Assembly: GCF_000382705.1 (NCBI RefSeq) | Contig: NZ_ARQE01000005.1 | Location: 186,001 to 250,000, forward strand | Direction of reading: 5' to 3' | Source of the DNA: Aureimonas ureilytica DSM 18598 = NBRC 106430 | Lineage (GTDB): Bacteria > Pseudomonadota > Alphaproteobacteria > Rhizobiales > Rhizobiaceae | Length of the DNA: 64,000 bases | Part shown: positions 42,364-50,695 of the stretch, one piece after another | Layout of the letters: the number at the start of each line of letters is the position of its first letter | Numbering within the stretch: position 1 is the first letter of the stretch | Program-made: the position numbers and the translations under genes | The notes under the pieces: model-generated | What the model was told of the DNA's origin: nothing | Database searches by the model: none | Seen by the model: only the letters and a program-made list of their open reading frames with translations

Positions 42364-42600
42364 TTACTGCGTCGTCGTGGTGCCCGTGGTGCCGGTCGTT
42401 CCCGTGGTGCCGGTGGCCGGCGGCGTCGCGGTCATGCCCGTGGTGCCGGTCGTGCCCGTCGCGGGCGTCGTCGTGGTCGTGTCCGTCGCGGCCGGAGGCG
42501 TGGTGGTGGCCGGCGTGGTGGACGAGGTGCTGTTGTTGTCGGAGCAGGCCGACAGGGCCAGAAGGGCGGCAGCGCCGAGAGCCAGAGAAATCGTCTTCAT
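42364..42600 (-). CDS. Small Thr/Gly-rich lipoprotein
   Basis: 78 residues. The signal peptide MKTISLALGAAALLALSAC ends in lipobox LSAC at residue 19. The mature part is almost wholly Thr/Pro/Gly/Ala, with tandem GTTGTTG-type repeats. AGGAG precedes the ATG at 42600; the open frame upstream to 42675 has no support. The nucleotide repeats (GGTGCCGGT... units) make slippage and length variation likely. Function unknown. Confidence 0.75.
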   Translation of the reverse strand: MKTISLALGAAALLALSACSDNNSTSSTTPATTTPPAATDTTTTTPATGTTGTTGMTATPPATGTTGTTGTTGTTTTQ

Positions 42601-42796
42601 CGCAAGTCTCCTGTTTGCGGTCCGTTGCTGCCACAACGAGCGACGTTCGGTTCGGTTCGCCTCTCGCATCATCACGCTGCATTACATCTGTTACATTCGC
42701 GCCAGCTCACCCTTCGGTGAGCCCGGCCGCGAGGCCAGCCCGAGGTAAGGTCCCGCCCGCAGTTTGCCGCCGGACTCGGCATGTGGAGAGAACAGG

Positions 42797-43594
42797 ATGC
42801 GGCAGGGCCAGAGAACCGACCGCGCCGAACGGCGATCGGGCGCGCGGATCGCGGCGCTCCTCGCGCTCGCCTGCCTTGCGCTGTCGAGCTGCCGTTCCGT
42901 GTCGCTCGACGCGGGCGAACTGGGGCTGACCGGCATTTCGGGCTCCAAACCCGAGCACTATCCCGTTCACGGCATCGACGTGTCGAAGTACCAGGGCGAT
43001 GTCGATTGGAACGCGGCGCGCGCCGGAGGGGTCGCCTTCGCCTATATCAAGTCCACCGAGGGCGGGGACCGGGTCGACGACGCCTTCGCGCGCAACTGGA
43101 AATATGCCAAGGCCGCCGGCGTGCCGCGCGGCGCCTATCATTTCTTCTACTGGTGCCGGCCGGGCATCGAGCAGGCGCGCTGGTTCATCGAGAACGTGCC
43201 GCGCGACCCGGAAGCCCTCCCCCCGGTGCTGGACGTGGAGTGGACGCCCGATTCGCCGACCTGCACCCGCCGCCCGCCACGCGAGGAGATGGTGCGCGAG
43301 ATGAGCGCCTTCCTGAACGCGCTGGAGCGTTATTACGGCGTGCGGCCCATCATCTACGCTCCGATCGACATTCACCGCGACCGGCTCGTCGGCACCTTTC
43401 CCAAGCACCAGTTCTGGCTGCGCGGCGTGAAGGACCATCCGAGCGAGAACTATCCGGGCCGCGACTGGCGCTTCTGGCAGTGGACGGCCACGGGCACCGT
43501 GCCGGGCGTCAAGGGCGGCGTCGACCGCAACGCCTTTTCCGGCACGCGGGCCGATTGGGACCTCTGGCTGAAGGCGCATCGGCCCGCCTCCTGA
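42797..43594 (+). CDS. GH25-family lysozyme, lipoprotein
   Basis: A 265-residue muramidase. From the ATG at 42797 the N-terminus is a signal peptide with lipobox LSSC (Cys32), so it should be lipid-anchored. The GH25 domain starts at HGIDVSKYQGDVDW (Asp61 and Asp70 region), continues with FAYIKSTEGGDRVDDAFARN and GAYHFFYWCRPGIEQA, and the DVEW motif in PVLDVEWTPDS holds the catalytic acid pair. It hydrolyses MurNAc-GlcNAc. The longer ATG at 42764 puts charged residues before the signal and is less likely. GGAG lies 8 bases upstream. Confidence 0.9.
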   Translation: MRQGQRTDRAERRSGARIAALLALACLALSSCRSVSLDAGELGLTGISGSKPEHYPVHGIDVSKYQGDVDWNAARAGGVAFAYIKSTEGGDRVDDAFARNWKYAKAAGVPRGAYHFFYWCRPGIEQARWFIENVPRDPEALPPVLDVEWTPDSPTCTRRPPREEMVREMSAFLNALERYYGVRPIIYAPIDIHRDRLVGTFPKHQFWLRGVKDHPSENYPGRDWRFWQWTATGTVPGVKGGVDRNAFSGTRADWDLWLKAHRPAS

Positions 43595-43665
43595 ACCCGC
43601 TTCTTCAAAGCGCCGCAGTTTATCTGTTAGGCCGGGCGATCCCATTGTCTCGAAACGGACCTCTC

Positions 43666-44865
43666 ATGACCTTCTCGCTCAAACCCCTGGCTCTCGCCTC
43701 GATCCTCGCGCTGGCCGGCGTCGGCACGGCCGCCGCGCAGGGCGCGCAATGCGGCGGGGACTGGAACGCCTTTCTCCAGGGCGTGCGGGCCGAGGCGCTG
43801 GCCAAGGGTCTGTCGCAGGCCGGCGTCGACCGGGCGCTCGCCCATGTCCGCCAGGACGAGAAGGTTCTGGCGCGCGACCGGGGTCAGGCCGTGTTCCAGC
43901 AGGAATGGCTGCGCTTCCAGGGCCGCATGGTCAACAAGGATCGGCTGGCGCGCGGCAAGGCCAACATCCAGAAATACGCCTCGACCTTCCGCGACGTGGA
44001 GGCCAAGACCGGCGTGCCCGGCCCGGTGATCGCGAGCTTCTGGGGCCTCGAGACCGATTACGGCGCGGTGCTCGGCGATTTCGACACGCTGTCGGCGCTG
44101 GCGACGCTCGCCCATGACTGCCGCCGCCCGGAAATCTTCCGCCCCCATCTCATCGGCGCGATCGAGCTGGTGGATCGCGGCTACCTGACGCCCGACCAGA
44201 TGAAGGGCGCCTGGGCCGGCGAGCTCGGCCAGACCCAGATCCTGCCGGAAGACTACATCGCCTTCGGCACGGACCAGGACGGCAACGGCCAGATCAACCT
44301 TCTGACCGACGTGCCCGACGTCCTGATGACCACCGGCAAGTTCATCCAGTCCATGGGCTGGCGCAAGGGCGAGCCCTGGCTCGAAGCCATCCGCATGCCC
44401 GCCGACTTCCCCTACGACCGCGCCGCGCTGGTGAACAAGGAGCCGCGCTCCGAATTCGCCAAGCTCGGCGTCACCAAGTCGGACGGCTCGCCGCTCGAGC
44501 GCGACGGCATGATGGCCTCGATCATCCTGCCGCAGGGCAAGGGCGGCCCGGCCTTCCTCGCCTTTCCGAATTTCGACATCTATCTCCAGTGGAACAACTC
44601 GCTGACCTATTCGCTGACAGCCGCCTATTTCGGCACGCGGCTCGCGGGCGACCCGGAGGTCGCGGTCGGCAATCCGCAGCCCGGCCTCGACGGCGAGAAG
44701 ATGAAGCAGCTGCAGCAGCGCCTCGTCTCGCTCGGCTACGATGTCGGCAAGGTGGACGGGATTCTGGGCGCCAACACCCGCGCCGCGGTGGCGAGCGAGC
44801 AACGCAAGCACGGCATGGCGCCGGACGGCTGGCCGACGGACGAGCTTCTCGCCAAGCTCGGCTAG
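43666..44865 (+). CDS. Lytic murein transglycosylase, MltB type, with peptidoglycan-binding domain
   Basis: A 399-residue exported enzyme. Signal peptide 1-24 (TAAAQ cleavage, no lipobox), then the SLT_2 domain with FWGLETDYGAVLGDFDTLSALAT (catalytic Glu129) and GAWAGELGQTQILPEDYIAF, ending with a PG_binding_1 domain (about 340-398, MKQLQQRLVSLGYDVGKVDG). The ATG at 43666 is 71 bp after the GH25 stop. A GC hairpin (CGGGCGGGCG/CGCCCGCCCG) follows the stop. Confidence 0.94.
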   Translation: MTFSLKPLALASILALAGVGTAAAQGAQCGGDWNAFLQGVRAEALAKGLSQAGVDRALAHVRQDEKVLARDRGQAVFQQEWLRFQGRMVNKDRLARGKANIQKYASTFRDVEAKTGVPGPVIASFWGLETDYGAVLGDFDTLSALATLAHDCRRPEIFRPHLIGAIELVDRGYLTPDQMKGAWAGELGQTQILPEDYIAFGTDQDGNGQINLLTDVPDVLMTTGKFIQSMGWRKGEPWLEAIRMPADFPYDRAALVNKEPRSEFAKLGVTKSDGSPLERDGMMASIILPQGKGGPAFLAFPNFDIYLQWNNSLTYSLTAAYFGTRLAGDPEVAVGNPQPGLDGEKMKQLQQRLVSLGYDVGKVDGILGANTRAAVASEQRKHGMAPDGWPTDELLAKLG

Positions 44866-44926
44866 GCCGAACGGGCGGGCGCCGCGCCCGCCCGACCTTC
44901 GCGACGCGAAGCTCGGACGCCATTTG

Positions 44927-44955
44927 AAAAAGGGCGGGTCCTCGTGGCCCGCCCT
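44927..44955 (-). terminator. Intrinsic terminator after the MDR oxidoreductase
   Basis: An 8-bp stem AGGGCGGG/CCCGCCCT with a 9-base loop. On the minus strand it is followed by TTTTTC. It lies just past the stop of the oxidoreductase (44963). Confidence 0.75.
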
Positions 44956-44962
44956 TTCGGCA

Positions 44963-45940
44963 TCAGGGCTTCAGGAGAACCTTGCCCACCTTGCCGGGCG
45001 CGAGCGAGGCCTTCACGGCGCGGGCGATGTCGGCCAGCGGCACGATCTCGTCGGCCTGAAGCTTTAGCTCGCCCTTGAGAACGCGCGAGACGAGTTCGCC
45101 CATCAGGCGCTTGCGGTCCTCCGGCGAGGTCGCGGGCATGACCTTCGCGCCCCAGAAGCCCTTCACCACCAGCTGTTTGAAGATCACCGCGCCGGACGGA
45201 ATGATCATCGGCTCGCCGGTCATCGAACCGAAGCAGACGAAGAGCCCGTTCTCGGCAAGGAGATCGGCGAGGTCGGCGCTCGACTGGCCGCCGACGGAAT
45301 CGACGCCCGCCTTGATCGGCGCGCCGCCCGTCAGCGCGCGCACCTTGTCCTTCCAGCCGTCGCCGGCCGTGGAGATGGTGTGGGCGATGCCCGCCGCCTC
45401 CATTTCGGCGACGCCCTCCTCGCGGCGCACGAGATTGACGACATGGACGCCGCGCGCCTGCGCAAGGGCCGCGAGCGTGCGCCCGACCGCGCCGTTGGCG
45501 GCGTTCTGGACGACCCAGTCGCCCGCCTTCACGTCCAGCATTTCCAGAAGCGTGATGGCGCTGAAGGGCATGGCGATGAGCTGCGCGGCGGCCTCGTCGG
45601 CCATCTCGTCCGGCACGGGCATGACGCCGCCGGCTTTCGCGAGGAACGCCTCGGCCCAGGTGCCGTGGACGCCGGCGACCGCCACGCGCCGGCCGACCAT
45701 CGCGCCGTCGACCCCCTCGCCCACCGCCTCGATCGTGCCGACGGCTTCCGAGCCGCCGATCGCGGGAAGCTCGGGCTTGTAGCCATAGGAACCGCGCACG
45801 GTCCAAAGGTCGTGATTGTGGATCGGCGACAGGATCGTGCGCACGCGCACCTCGCCCGGCCCGGGCTCCGGCAGCGGGCTGTCCGCAAGGTGCAGAACCT
45901 CGGCGGGATCGCCGAACGTCTCGTGGGCTGCGCTTTTCAT
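44963..45940 (-). CDS. Zinc-less MDR-family NADPH:quinone/enoyl reductase
   Basis: A 325-residue medium-chain dehydrogenase/reductase. The N-terminal GroES-like half has SPIHNHDLWTVRGSYGYKPE and PAIGGSEAVGTIEAVGEGVD; the Rossmann half has WVVQNAANGAVGRTLAALAQ. The Cys/His zinc ligands of alcohol dehydrogenases are not seen, so a quinone reductase or trans-2-enoyl reductase role is likelier. The start is the ATG at 45940 with AAGGAC upstream; the open frame beyond it (to 46189) is not protein-like. 232 bp separate it from ridA, and I saw only one inverted repeat CAGTCCGG/CCGGACTG (46115-46122, 46155-46162) there. Confidence 0.88.
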   Translation of the reverse strand: MKSAAHETFGDPAEVLHLADSPLPEPGPGEVRVRTILSPIHNHDLWTVRGSYGYKPELPAIGGSEAVGTIEAVGEGVDGAMVGRRVAVAGVHGTWAEAFLAKAGGVMPVPDEMADEAAAQLIAMPFSAITLLEMLDVKAGDWVVQNAANGAVGRTLAALAQARGVHVVNLVRREEGVAEMEAAGIAHTISTAGDGWKDKVRALTGGAPIKAGVDSVGGQSSADLADLLAENGLFVCFGSMTGEPMIIPSGAVIFKQLVVKGFWGAKVMPATSPEDRKRLMGELVSRVLKGELKLQADEIVPLADIARAVKASLAPGKVGKVLLKP

Positions 45941-46172
45941 GTCCGTCCTTTCGGTCTTGGGCAACGAAGCCGGGACATGGGGGCTGGGCGGGTGAGTGCC
46001 AAGGGCCCGGACGGCGACACGCGCAAAGCGCTCGCACCACCGATCGCGGCCGGGATGATGGGCCGGAGGGCGAGGAAACTTGGGGAGTAAGGGCGGAGTT
46101 GGGTGGTTTACCGACAGTCCGGTTTCAGCCGTGTTAGTCGAAAAGCCGCCGTTTCCGGACTGAGTTGGCTTT

Positions 46173-46586
46173 TCAGTTCGAAGGCACACTCGTGCCGGTC
46201 GGGATGCGGGCGATGACCTTGATCTCGAAGTCGAACCCGGCGAGCCAGTTGACGCCGATCGCGGTCCAGTTCGGGTAGGGTGTCTGCGGGAACGCTTTGC
46301 TTTTCACCTCCATAATCGTCGGGAACTGCTTTTCTGGATCGGTATGGAATGTCGTCACGTCGACGATATCGTCGAAGGTGCATCCCGCAGCTTCCAGCGT
46401 CCGCTCGAGATTTGAAAAGGCAAGGCGAACCTGCTCGCCGAAGTCGGGTTCGGGCGTCCCATCCGAACGGCTTCCCACCTGACCGGACACAAACAGAAGA
46501 TCGCTGGAGCGGATCGCAGCAGAGTAGCCATGCGCCTCGTAGAGGGCGTGACGGTCGGCGGGAAACACAGCGTCACGTTTGGTCAT
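46173..46586 (-). CDS. RidA/YjgF family protein
   Basis: A 137-residue RidA-fold protein: GYSAAIRSSDLLFVSGQVGS, FGEQVRLAFSNLERTLEAAG, FDDIVDVTTFHTDPEKQFPT and YPNWTAIGVNWLAGFDFEIK. The family hydrolyses reactive enamine/imine intermediates, but the Arg of true RidA (usually ...R in the TAIGV/TRxxV segment) is not clear here, so it is probably a paralogue of a subfamily with another role. It is divergent from a TetR gene across a 190-bp region with three palindromic operators, so the regulator very likely controls it. The base composition is less GC-rich than its neighbours. Confidence 0.85.
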   Translation of the reverse strand: MTKRDAVFPADRHALYEAHGYSAAIRSSDLLFVSGQVGSRSDGTPEPDFGEQVRLAFSNLERTLEAAGCTFDDIVDVTTFHTDPEKQFPTIMEVKSKAFPQTPYPNWTAIGVNWLAGFDFEIKVIARIPTGTSVPSN

Positions 46587-46670
46587 AGCGAGAGCCTTAT
46601 TGGAAATGTCGCGTCGATCCCGATCGTTCGGTGAGACACGAAGAAGCTTCAGGAATGCCGAACAAAATGA

Positions 46671-46733
46671 TATACGGCGCGTATGCGAAGGTAATTCATA
46701 CGCTCCGTATGTCAATGGCATACGCAGCGTATG
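46671..46733. promoter_or_regulatory. Three palindromic operators between ridA-like gene and tetR
   Basis: Sites at 46671-46685 (TATACG-GCG-CGTATG, one mismatch), 46697-46711 (CATACG-CTC-CGTATG, perfect) and 46719-46733 (CATACG-CAG-CGTATG, perfect). Centres are 26 and 22 bp apart. A TTGACA on the minus strand (46715-46710) lies between sites 2 and 3 and is a candidate -35 for the ridA-like gene. TetR proteins bind such 15-bp palindromes; assignment to the adjacent regulator is by position. Confidence 0.75.
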
Positions 46734-46776
46734 GGAAAGAGGGGGCGTTTTGGCACCGAAGAGAAGGGCGGACGCT

Positions 46777-47355
46777 ATGGAGGAAAACCGCGCCAAACTT
46801 ATCAGCGCAGCCCGCCGGGCCTTTGCCAAGAAAGGGTTCGCGGACGCGTCGATGGACGACCTGACGGCCGATGTCGGGCTGACGCGAGGAGCCCTCTATC
46901 ACAGCTTCGGCGACAAGAAGGGACTGCTTGCCGCCGTGGTTGCGCAAGTGGACGGCGAGATGGCGGAACGGGCTCGAGAGGCGGCGGCCGGCGCGTCAAA
47001 CGACTGGGATGCCCTGATTGCCGAGGGCGCAGCCTATATCGGCATGGCTCTCGATCCAGAGGTTCGTCGGATCGTTCTGCTGGACGGTCCCGCCTTCCTT
47101 GGTGACCCGTCTCGCTGGCCGAGCCAGAACGCCTGTCTGGATATGACCAAGCGGACGGTCGCCGGACTGGTCTCGAGCAAGGTGCTGAAACCTGTCGATA
47201 TCGAGGCTGCTGCACGTCTTCTAAGCGGAGCAGCCTTGACCGCTGCCCTATGGGTTGCTGCCAGCGACGAGCCGCAGTCCGCCCTGCCAAAGGCCGTAGG
47301 GGCTTTCAGCCTTATGGCGGCGGGCCTGCTGAGGGAAAAGCCGTCCAAGGTTTGA
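46777..47355 (+). CDS. TetR-family transcriptional regulator
   Basis: A 192-residue regulator. The N-terminal HTH is RAFAKKGFADASMDDLTADVGLTRGALYHSFGDKKGLLAAVV, quoted here as the region at about residues 13-54, with the usual LYHSF recognition helix end; the rest is a ligand-binding helical domain with no family-specific motif. The ATG at 46777 has GAAGGG eight bases upstream. A TTG at 46750 would add MAPKRRADA-like residues and is also possible. It is divergent from the ridA-like gene and convergent with glyQ. Confidence 0.88.
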   Translation: MEENRAKLISAARRAFAKKGFADASMDDLTADVGLTRGALYHSFGDKKGLLAAVVAQVDGEMAERAREAAAGASNDWDALIAEGAAYIGMALDPEVRRIVLLDGPAFLGDPSRWPSQNACLDMTKRTVAGLVSSKVLKPVDIEAAARLLSGAALTAALWVAASDEPQSALPKAVGAFSLMAAGLLREKPSKV

Positions 47356-47393
47356 TCGAAGGAATGGCAACTTCCGGAGCGAAAGGACCATCA

Positions 47394-47437
47394 CGAGTAC
47401 GTCGTACTCGGGTCGCGAGCCGCCTCGGCGGCTCGCG
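47394..47437. terminator. Tandem hairpins between tetR and glyQ
   Basis: Two adjacent perfect stems: CGAGTAC/GTACTCG with loop GTC (47394-47410) and an 11-bp CGCGAGCCGCC/GGCGGCTCGCG with a 2-base centre (47414-47437). They lie in the 94-bp convergent gap. Neither has a T-run, so termination is only probable. Confidence 0.5.
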
Positions 47438-47449
47438 CCGGGACCGCGA

Positions 47450-48397
47450 TCAGGCGACGGCCTTCCACCCCGCGCCGCCCGCTTCGGTGAGCAGGAAGGC
47501 TTCGCCGCAGGCCTTGGCGAGGGTGCGAACGCGCAGGATGTAGCTCTGGCGCTCGGTGACGGAGATGACGCCGCGCGCATCCAGAAGGTTGAAGGCGTGG
47601 CTGGCCTTGATGGCCTGATCGTAGGCCGGCAGGACGCAGCGGTGGAAGGCGCCGGCCGCGTCCGGCGCGCCGGCGGCCAGGATCGCGGCGCATTCGCGCT
47701 CGGCGTCGTCGAAATGCTGCAAGAGCATCTTCGTGTCGGCGATCTCGAAGTTGAAGCGGGAATATTCCTGCTCGGCCTGCAGGAAGACGTCGCCGTAGGT
47801 GACCTTCTCGGCGCCCTCGCGGCCGTTGAAGTTCAGGTCGTAGACGTTGTCGACGTTCTGCACATACATAGCGAGGCGCTCGAGACCATAGGTCAATTCA
47901 CCCGCGACCGGCGCGCACTCGATGCCGCAGACCTGCTGGAAATAGGTGAACTGCGAGACTTCCATCCCGTCGCACCAGCATTCCCAGCCAAGTCCCCAGG
48001 CGCCGAGCGTCGGGCTTTCCCAGTCGTCCTCGACGAAGCGGATGTCGTGCAGCGCCATGTCGACGCCGATCGCCTTCAGGGAGCCGAGATAAAGCTCCTG
48101 GAGGTTCGACGGGTTGGGCTTCAGGATGACCTGATACTGGTAGTAGTGCTGGAGGCGGTTGGGGTTCTCGCCGTAGCGCCCGTCCTTCGGCCGGCGCGAG
48201 GGCTGGACATAGGCGGCGTTCCACGGGCGGGGCCCTAGGGCGCGAAGCGTCGTCGCAGGGTGGAACGTGCCGGCGCCCACTTCCATGTCGTAGGGCTGAA
48301 GCACGACGCAGCCGTAATCGGCCCAATAGCGATGAAGCGCGAGGATCAGCCCCTGAAAGGAGCGTTCGGGCCGCATGTGGGGGGCGAGTTCGGACAT
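47450..48397 (-). CDS. glyQ: Glycyl-tRNA synthetase alpha subunit
   Basis: A 315-residue class II synthetase subunit of the alpha2beta2 bacterial type. [60 protein letters not shown] and [12 protein letters not shown]-like segments (here [18 protein letters not shown]) are characteristic. The ATG at 48397 has AGAGGTG upstream; the frame upstream of it is unsupported. The beta subunit glyS is not in the window, although in rhizobia it is often near glyQ. Confidence 0.96.
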   Translation of the reverse strand: MSELAPHMRPERSFQGLILALHRYWADYGCVVLQPYDMEVGAGTFHPATTLRALGPRPWNAAYVQPSRRPKDGRYGENPNRLQHYYQYQVILKPNPSNLQELYLGSLKAIGVDMALHDIRFVEDDWESPTLGAWGLGWECWCDGMEVSQFTYFQQVCGIECAPVAGELTYGLERLAMYVQNVDNVYDLNFNGREGAEKVTYGDVFLQAEQEYSRFNFEIADTKMLLQHFDDAERECAAILAAGAPDAAGAFHRCVLPAYDQAIKASHAFNLLDARGVISVTERQSYILRVRTLAKACGEAFLLTEAGGAGWKAVA

Positions 48398-48515
48398 GGG
48401 GCACCTCTTGACTGGCAGCGGCGTCAGCGCGCGGACGGGCGGCACTCGGCCTTTTGCGCGCGAGTTGCCACGGAGCCGGCGGAAGGGTCAAGCCTCTCCC
48501 GCCGCGATGGCGCGA

Positions 48516-48707
48516 TCAGTCCCGCTCGAGGCGGAACACGCCGTCCTCGCCGCGCACCAGCGTTCCTTGCGCGCCGGTGCGCATCTCGGCTTCGGAGCGG
48601 CGGTTGCGCTCCGATACGCGCGCGGCGTCGCGCTGCATCTGCTGGTATCCGAAATAGGCCGCCGCGCCGACGAGGCCGAAAAGCAGGATGGGCATCAGAT
48701 CCGCCAT
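48516..48707 (-). CDS. Small single-pass membrane protein
   Basis: 63 residues: an N-terminal hydrophobic segment (MPILLFGLVGAAAYFGYQQM) followed by a charged cytoplasmic-type tail (RDAARVSERNRRSEAEMRTG) and GTLVRGEDGVFRLERD. I do not recognise the family. It lies between the S49 peptidase and glyQ on the same strand, 74 bp past the peptidase, and this placement is the only hint of a role. Confidence 0.65.
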   Translation of the reverse strand: MADLMPILLFGLVGAAAYFGYQQMQRDAARVSERNRRSEAEMRTGAQGTLVRGEDGVFRLERD

Positions 48708-48781
48708 GGTTCACTCCCGCCGATCGTCGCCGCGAAAGCCGGCAAAGGCAAGGCGCGGCGCTTGCGCGAGGCGCGGGCGGC

Positions 48782-49660
48782 TCAGAGCCCGTAGCGCGCC
48801 CAGAGAGCGCGCTCCTCGGCGGCGTCGGCAAGACCCGAGGCGAGCGTCGCGCCGACATCCTGCAGGGTCGCTCCGCCCGTGAGCCGGCTCGCCCCGGCCC
48901 CGCCGCGCAGGCCGAACAGGCCGCGCTTCTGGCCGATGAGCTGGAGCTTGACCGTCTCGCCGTAATGGTCGCGCAGAACCGTGCGCAGATCGCCCAGGCG
49001 ATCCACGAGGCCGAGATCGAGGCCGCGCAGGCCCGACCAGAACAGACCGGTGAAGAGGTCGGGATGATCGGCGAGCTTGGCGCCGCGCCGGCTCTTCACG
49101 AGGTCGATGAAGGTCTGGTGGACGTCGAGCTGGAGCGACTTCAGGTGCTCCACGTCCTCCGGCCGCTCGGGCCGGAACGGGTCCAGCGTCGCCTTGTTCT
49201 GCCCCGCCGTGTGGACGCGGCGCTCGACGCCGATCTTGCGGATCAGCTCCACGAAGCCGAAGCCGCCGGACACGACGCCGATCGAGCCGACCACGGTGGA
49301 CGGGTCGGCCACGATCTCGTCGCCCGCGCAGGCGATCATGTAGCCGCCGGATGCCGCGACATCCTCGCAGGCGATGATGACATGCTTCTTCTTTTCCTCG
49401 GCGAGATCGCGGATGCGCTGGAACACGAGGCGCGACTGCACCGGCGAGCCGCCCGGCGAATTGATGGAGATGGCGACGGCCGGCGCGTCCTTCATCGAAA
49501 AGGCCCGCTCCAGAAGCGGGGCGACGGAGGCGAGCGAGATCGACTGGCGGAACGGCCCGGACGCGCCGGCCATGATAACGCCCTGAAGGCGCACCACGGG
49601 GATCACCGTCCCTTCGGAGCGGAAGCGTTTGGGGAGAAGCTTCGTCAGGCGGCTGGGCAC
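48782..49660 (-). CDS. S49-family peptidase (SppA/SohB-like)
   Basis: A 292-residue serine protease of the signal-peptide-peptidase class. VIPVVRLQGVIMAG is the first strand, SINSPGGSPVQSRLVFQRI the crotonase-like oxyanion loop, and EDVAASGGYMIACAGDEIVA carries the catalytic Ser. No membrane segment is evident, so it is a short SppA/SohB-type form, possibly peripheral. The GTG at 49660 has GAGG seven bases upstream; a TTG at 49666 is possible. Element copy B lies upstream. Confidence 0.9.
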   Translation of the reverse strand: MPSRLTKLLPKRFRSEGTVIPVVRLQGVIMAGASGPFRQSISLASVAPLLERAFSMKDAPAVAISINSPGGSPVQSRLVFQRIRDLAEEKKKHVIIACEDVAASGGYMIACAGDEIVADPSTVVGSIGVVSGGFGFVELIRKIGVERRVHTAGQNKATLDPFRPERPEDVEHLKSLQLDVHQTFIDLVKSRRGAKLADHPDLFTGLFWSGLRGLDLGLVDRLGDLRTVLRDHYGETVKLQLIGQKRGLFGLRGGAGASRLTGGATLQDVGATLASGLADAAEERALWARYGL

Positions 49661-49736
49661 GGGCAAACCTCGGATCGCGAATCGTGAGGCTCCATGTAGG
49701 AAGCGCCACGCGCCGCCGCCAAGCGCCGGGCCTTAA

Positions 49737-49898
49737 GAGTACCTAACAAAACCTCGCGGGGTCGGCTGATCGGTTCTTTTCGCCGGCCGCTTTGTCGCAA
49801 ATGCTCGCCGATGCCGCCGGCATCGACTGCGCCTTGCTCCGCGCCGTCTGACGAAAATCCCTCGACCATCCTCCGCCCGGAGGTATTGTTAGGTACTC
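49737..49898. mobile_element. MITE-like element, copy B
   Basis: 162 bp with perfect 13-bp terminal inverted repeats GAGTACCTAACAA, extending imperfectly to about 20 bp, flanked by TAA duplications (49734-49736 and 49899-49901). The interior matches copy A (39788-39948), but the ends differ almost completely after GAG. The stop codon of the methyltransferase gene is formed as TA from the duplication plus the first G of the element. No transposase is encoded. Confidence 0.75.
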
Positions 49899-50695
49899 TA
49901 AGAAAGGGAGAGATCGGCCTCGCCCCGCGACACCGCCGCCCGCAGGTCCGCGTCGAGGATCACCGGCGGCAGGATGCGCAGCGGCGCGCGCGAGCCGCGC
50001 ATTCCCGACACGAGAAGCCGCAGCGCCGGGGCGTCCGGCGCGGAATGCACCGCGCGCAGCGTCAAGGCGCCGAAGCGCCCCTCCGCGCCCTCCAGAACCG
50101 AGCCGAGCGTGTCGGGCCGCACGATCAGGACAAGCGACGCGCCATGGCGCGCGAGCGCGCCGGCTACCGCCAGCCAGCGCGTGAGCATCTCGGGCGAGGC
50201 CAGGGATTTCGCCGCGCCGCGCAGCGCGTCGGGCGACACGCGCCCGCCCGGCGGATGAAAGGGCGGATTGGACAGAACCCAGTCGAAGCCGTTGTCTGGC
50301 AGGCCCGCCGCCTCGCGCGCCGCACGGGGCGCCAAAAGATCGAGCTCGGTCACGCGCAGCCGGCCCGCCAGCGCCGCGTTTTCGCCGAGCGCCACGCTGT
50401 CTCGCGCCAGCTGCGCCATGACCGGGCTGCGCTCGGCGAGCGTGAGGCGCAAGCCGCTCGCGCGGCTCGCCGCCGCGAAGGCCACGGCCCCCGCCCCGCT
50501 CCCCATGTCGAGCGCCTCACCCCTTGCCTCGCGGGGCACGCAGGCCGCCAGAAGCAGCGCGTCGTGACCGGCGCGAAAGCCGCCGCGCGCCGGCTGGAGA
50601 AGATGAAAGCCGCCACCGAGAAATGCGTCCTTCGACACCTCGCCCGTGGGCGACGCGCCGGGCGCGGCCTCGTCAGCTTCGGTCGGAGAATTCAT
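49898..50695 (-). CDS. TrmN6-like tRNA/rRNA adenine-N6 methyltransferase
   Basis: A 265-residue class I SAM methyltransferase. FLGGGFHLLQPARGGFRAGHDALLL is the family N-terminal segment (about 25-50), LDMGSGAGAVAFAAA the SAM loop, and VLSNPPFHPPGGR the NPPF motif of N6-adenine methylases. TrmN6 of E. coli modifies A37 of tRNA-Val. The ATG at 50695 falls inside the end of the DUF2007 gene, so the two overlap by 23 bp. Its TAG stop is shared with element copy B. Confidence 0.86.
   Translation of the reverse strand: MNSPTEADEAAPGASPTGEVSKDAFLGGGFHLLQPARGGFRAGHDALLLAACVPREARGEALDMGSGAGAVAFAAASRASGLRLTLAERSPVMAQLARDSVALGENAALAGRLRVTELDLLAPRAAREAAGLPDNGFDWVLSNPPFHPPGGRVSPDALRGAAKSLASPEMLTRWLAVAGALARHGASLVLIVRPDTLGSVLEGAEGRFGALTLRAVHSAPDAPALRLLVSGMRGSRAPLRILPPVILDADLRAAVSRGEADLSLS

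Noticed and set aside
42708-42723. CTCACC/GGTGAG hairpin before the GH25 gene as a riboswitch
   Set aside because: A lone 6-bp stem without any conserved aptamer sequence.
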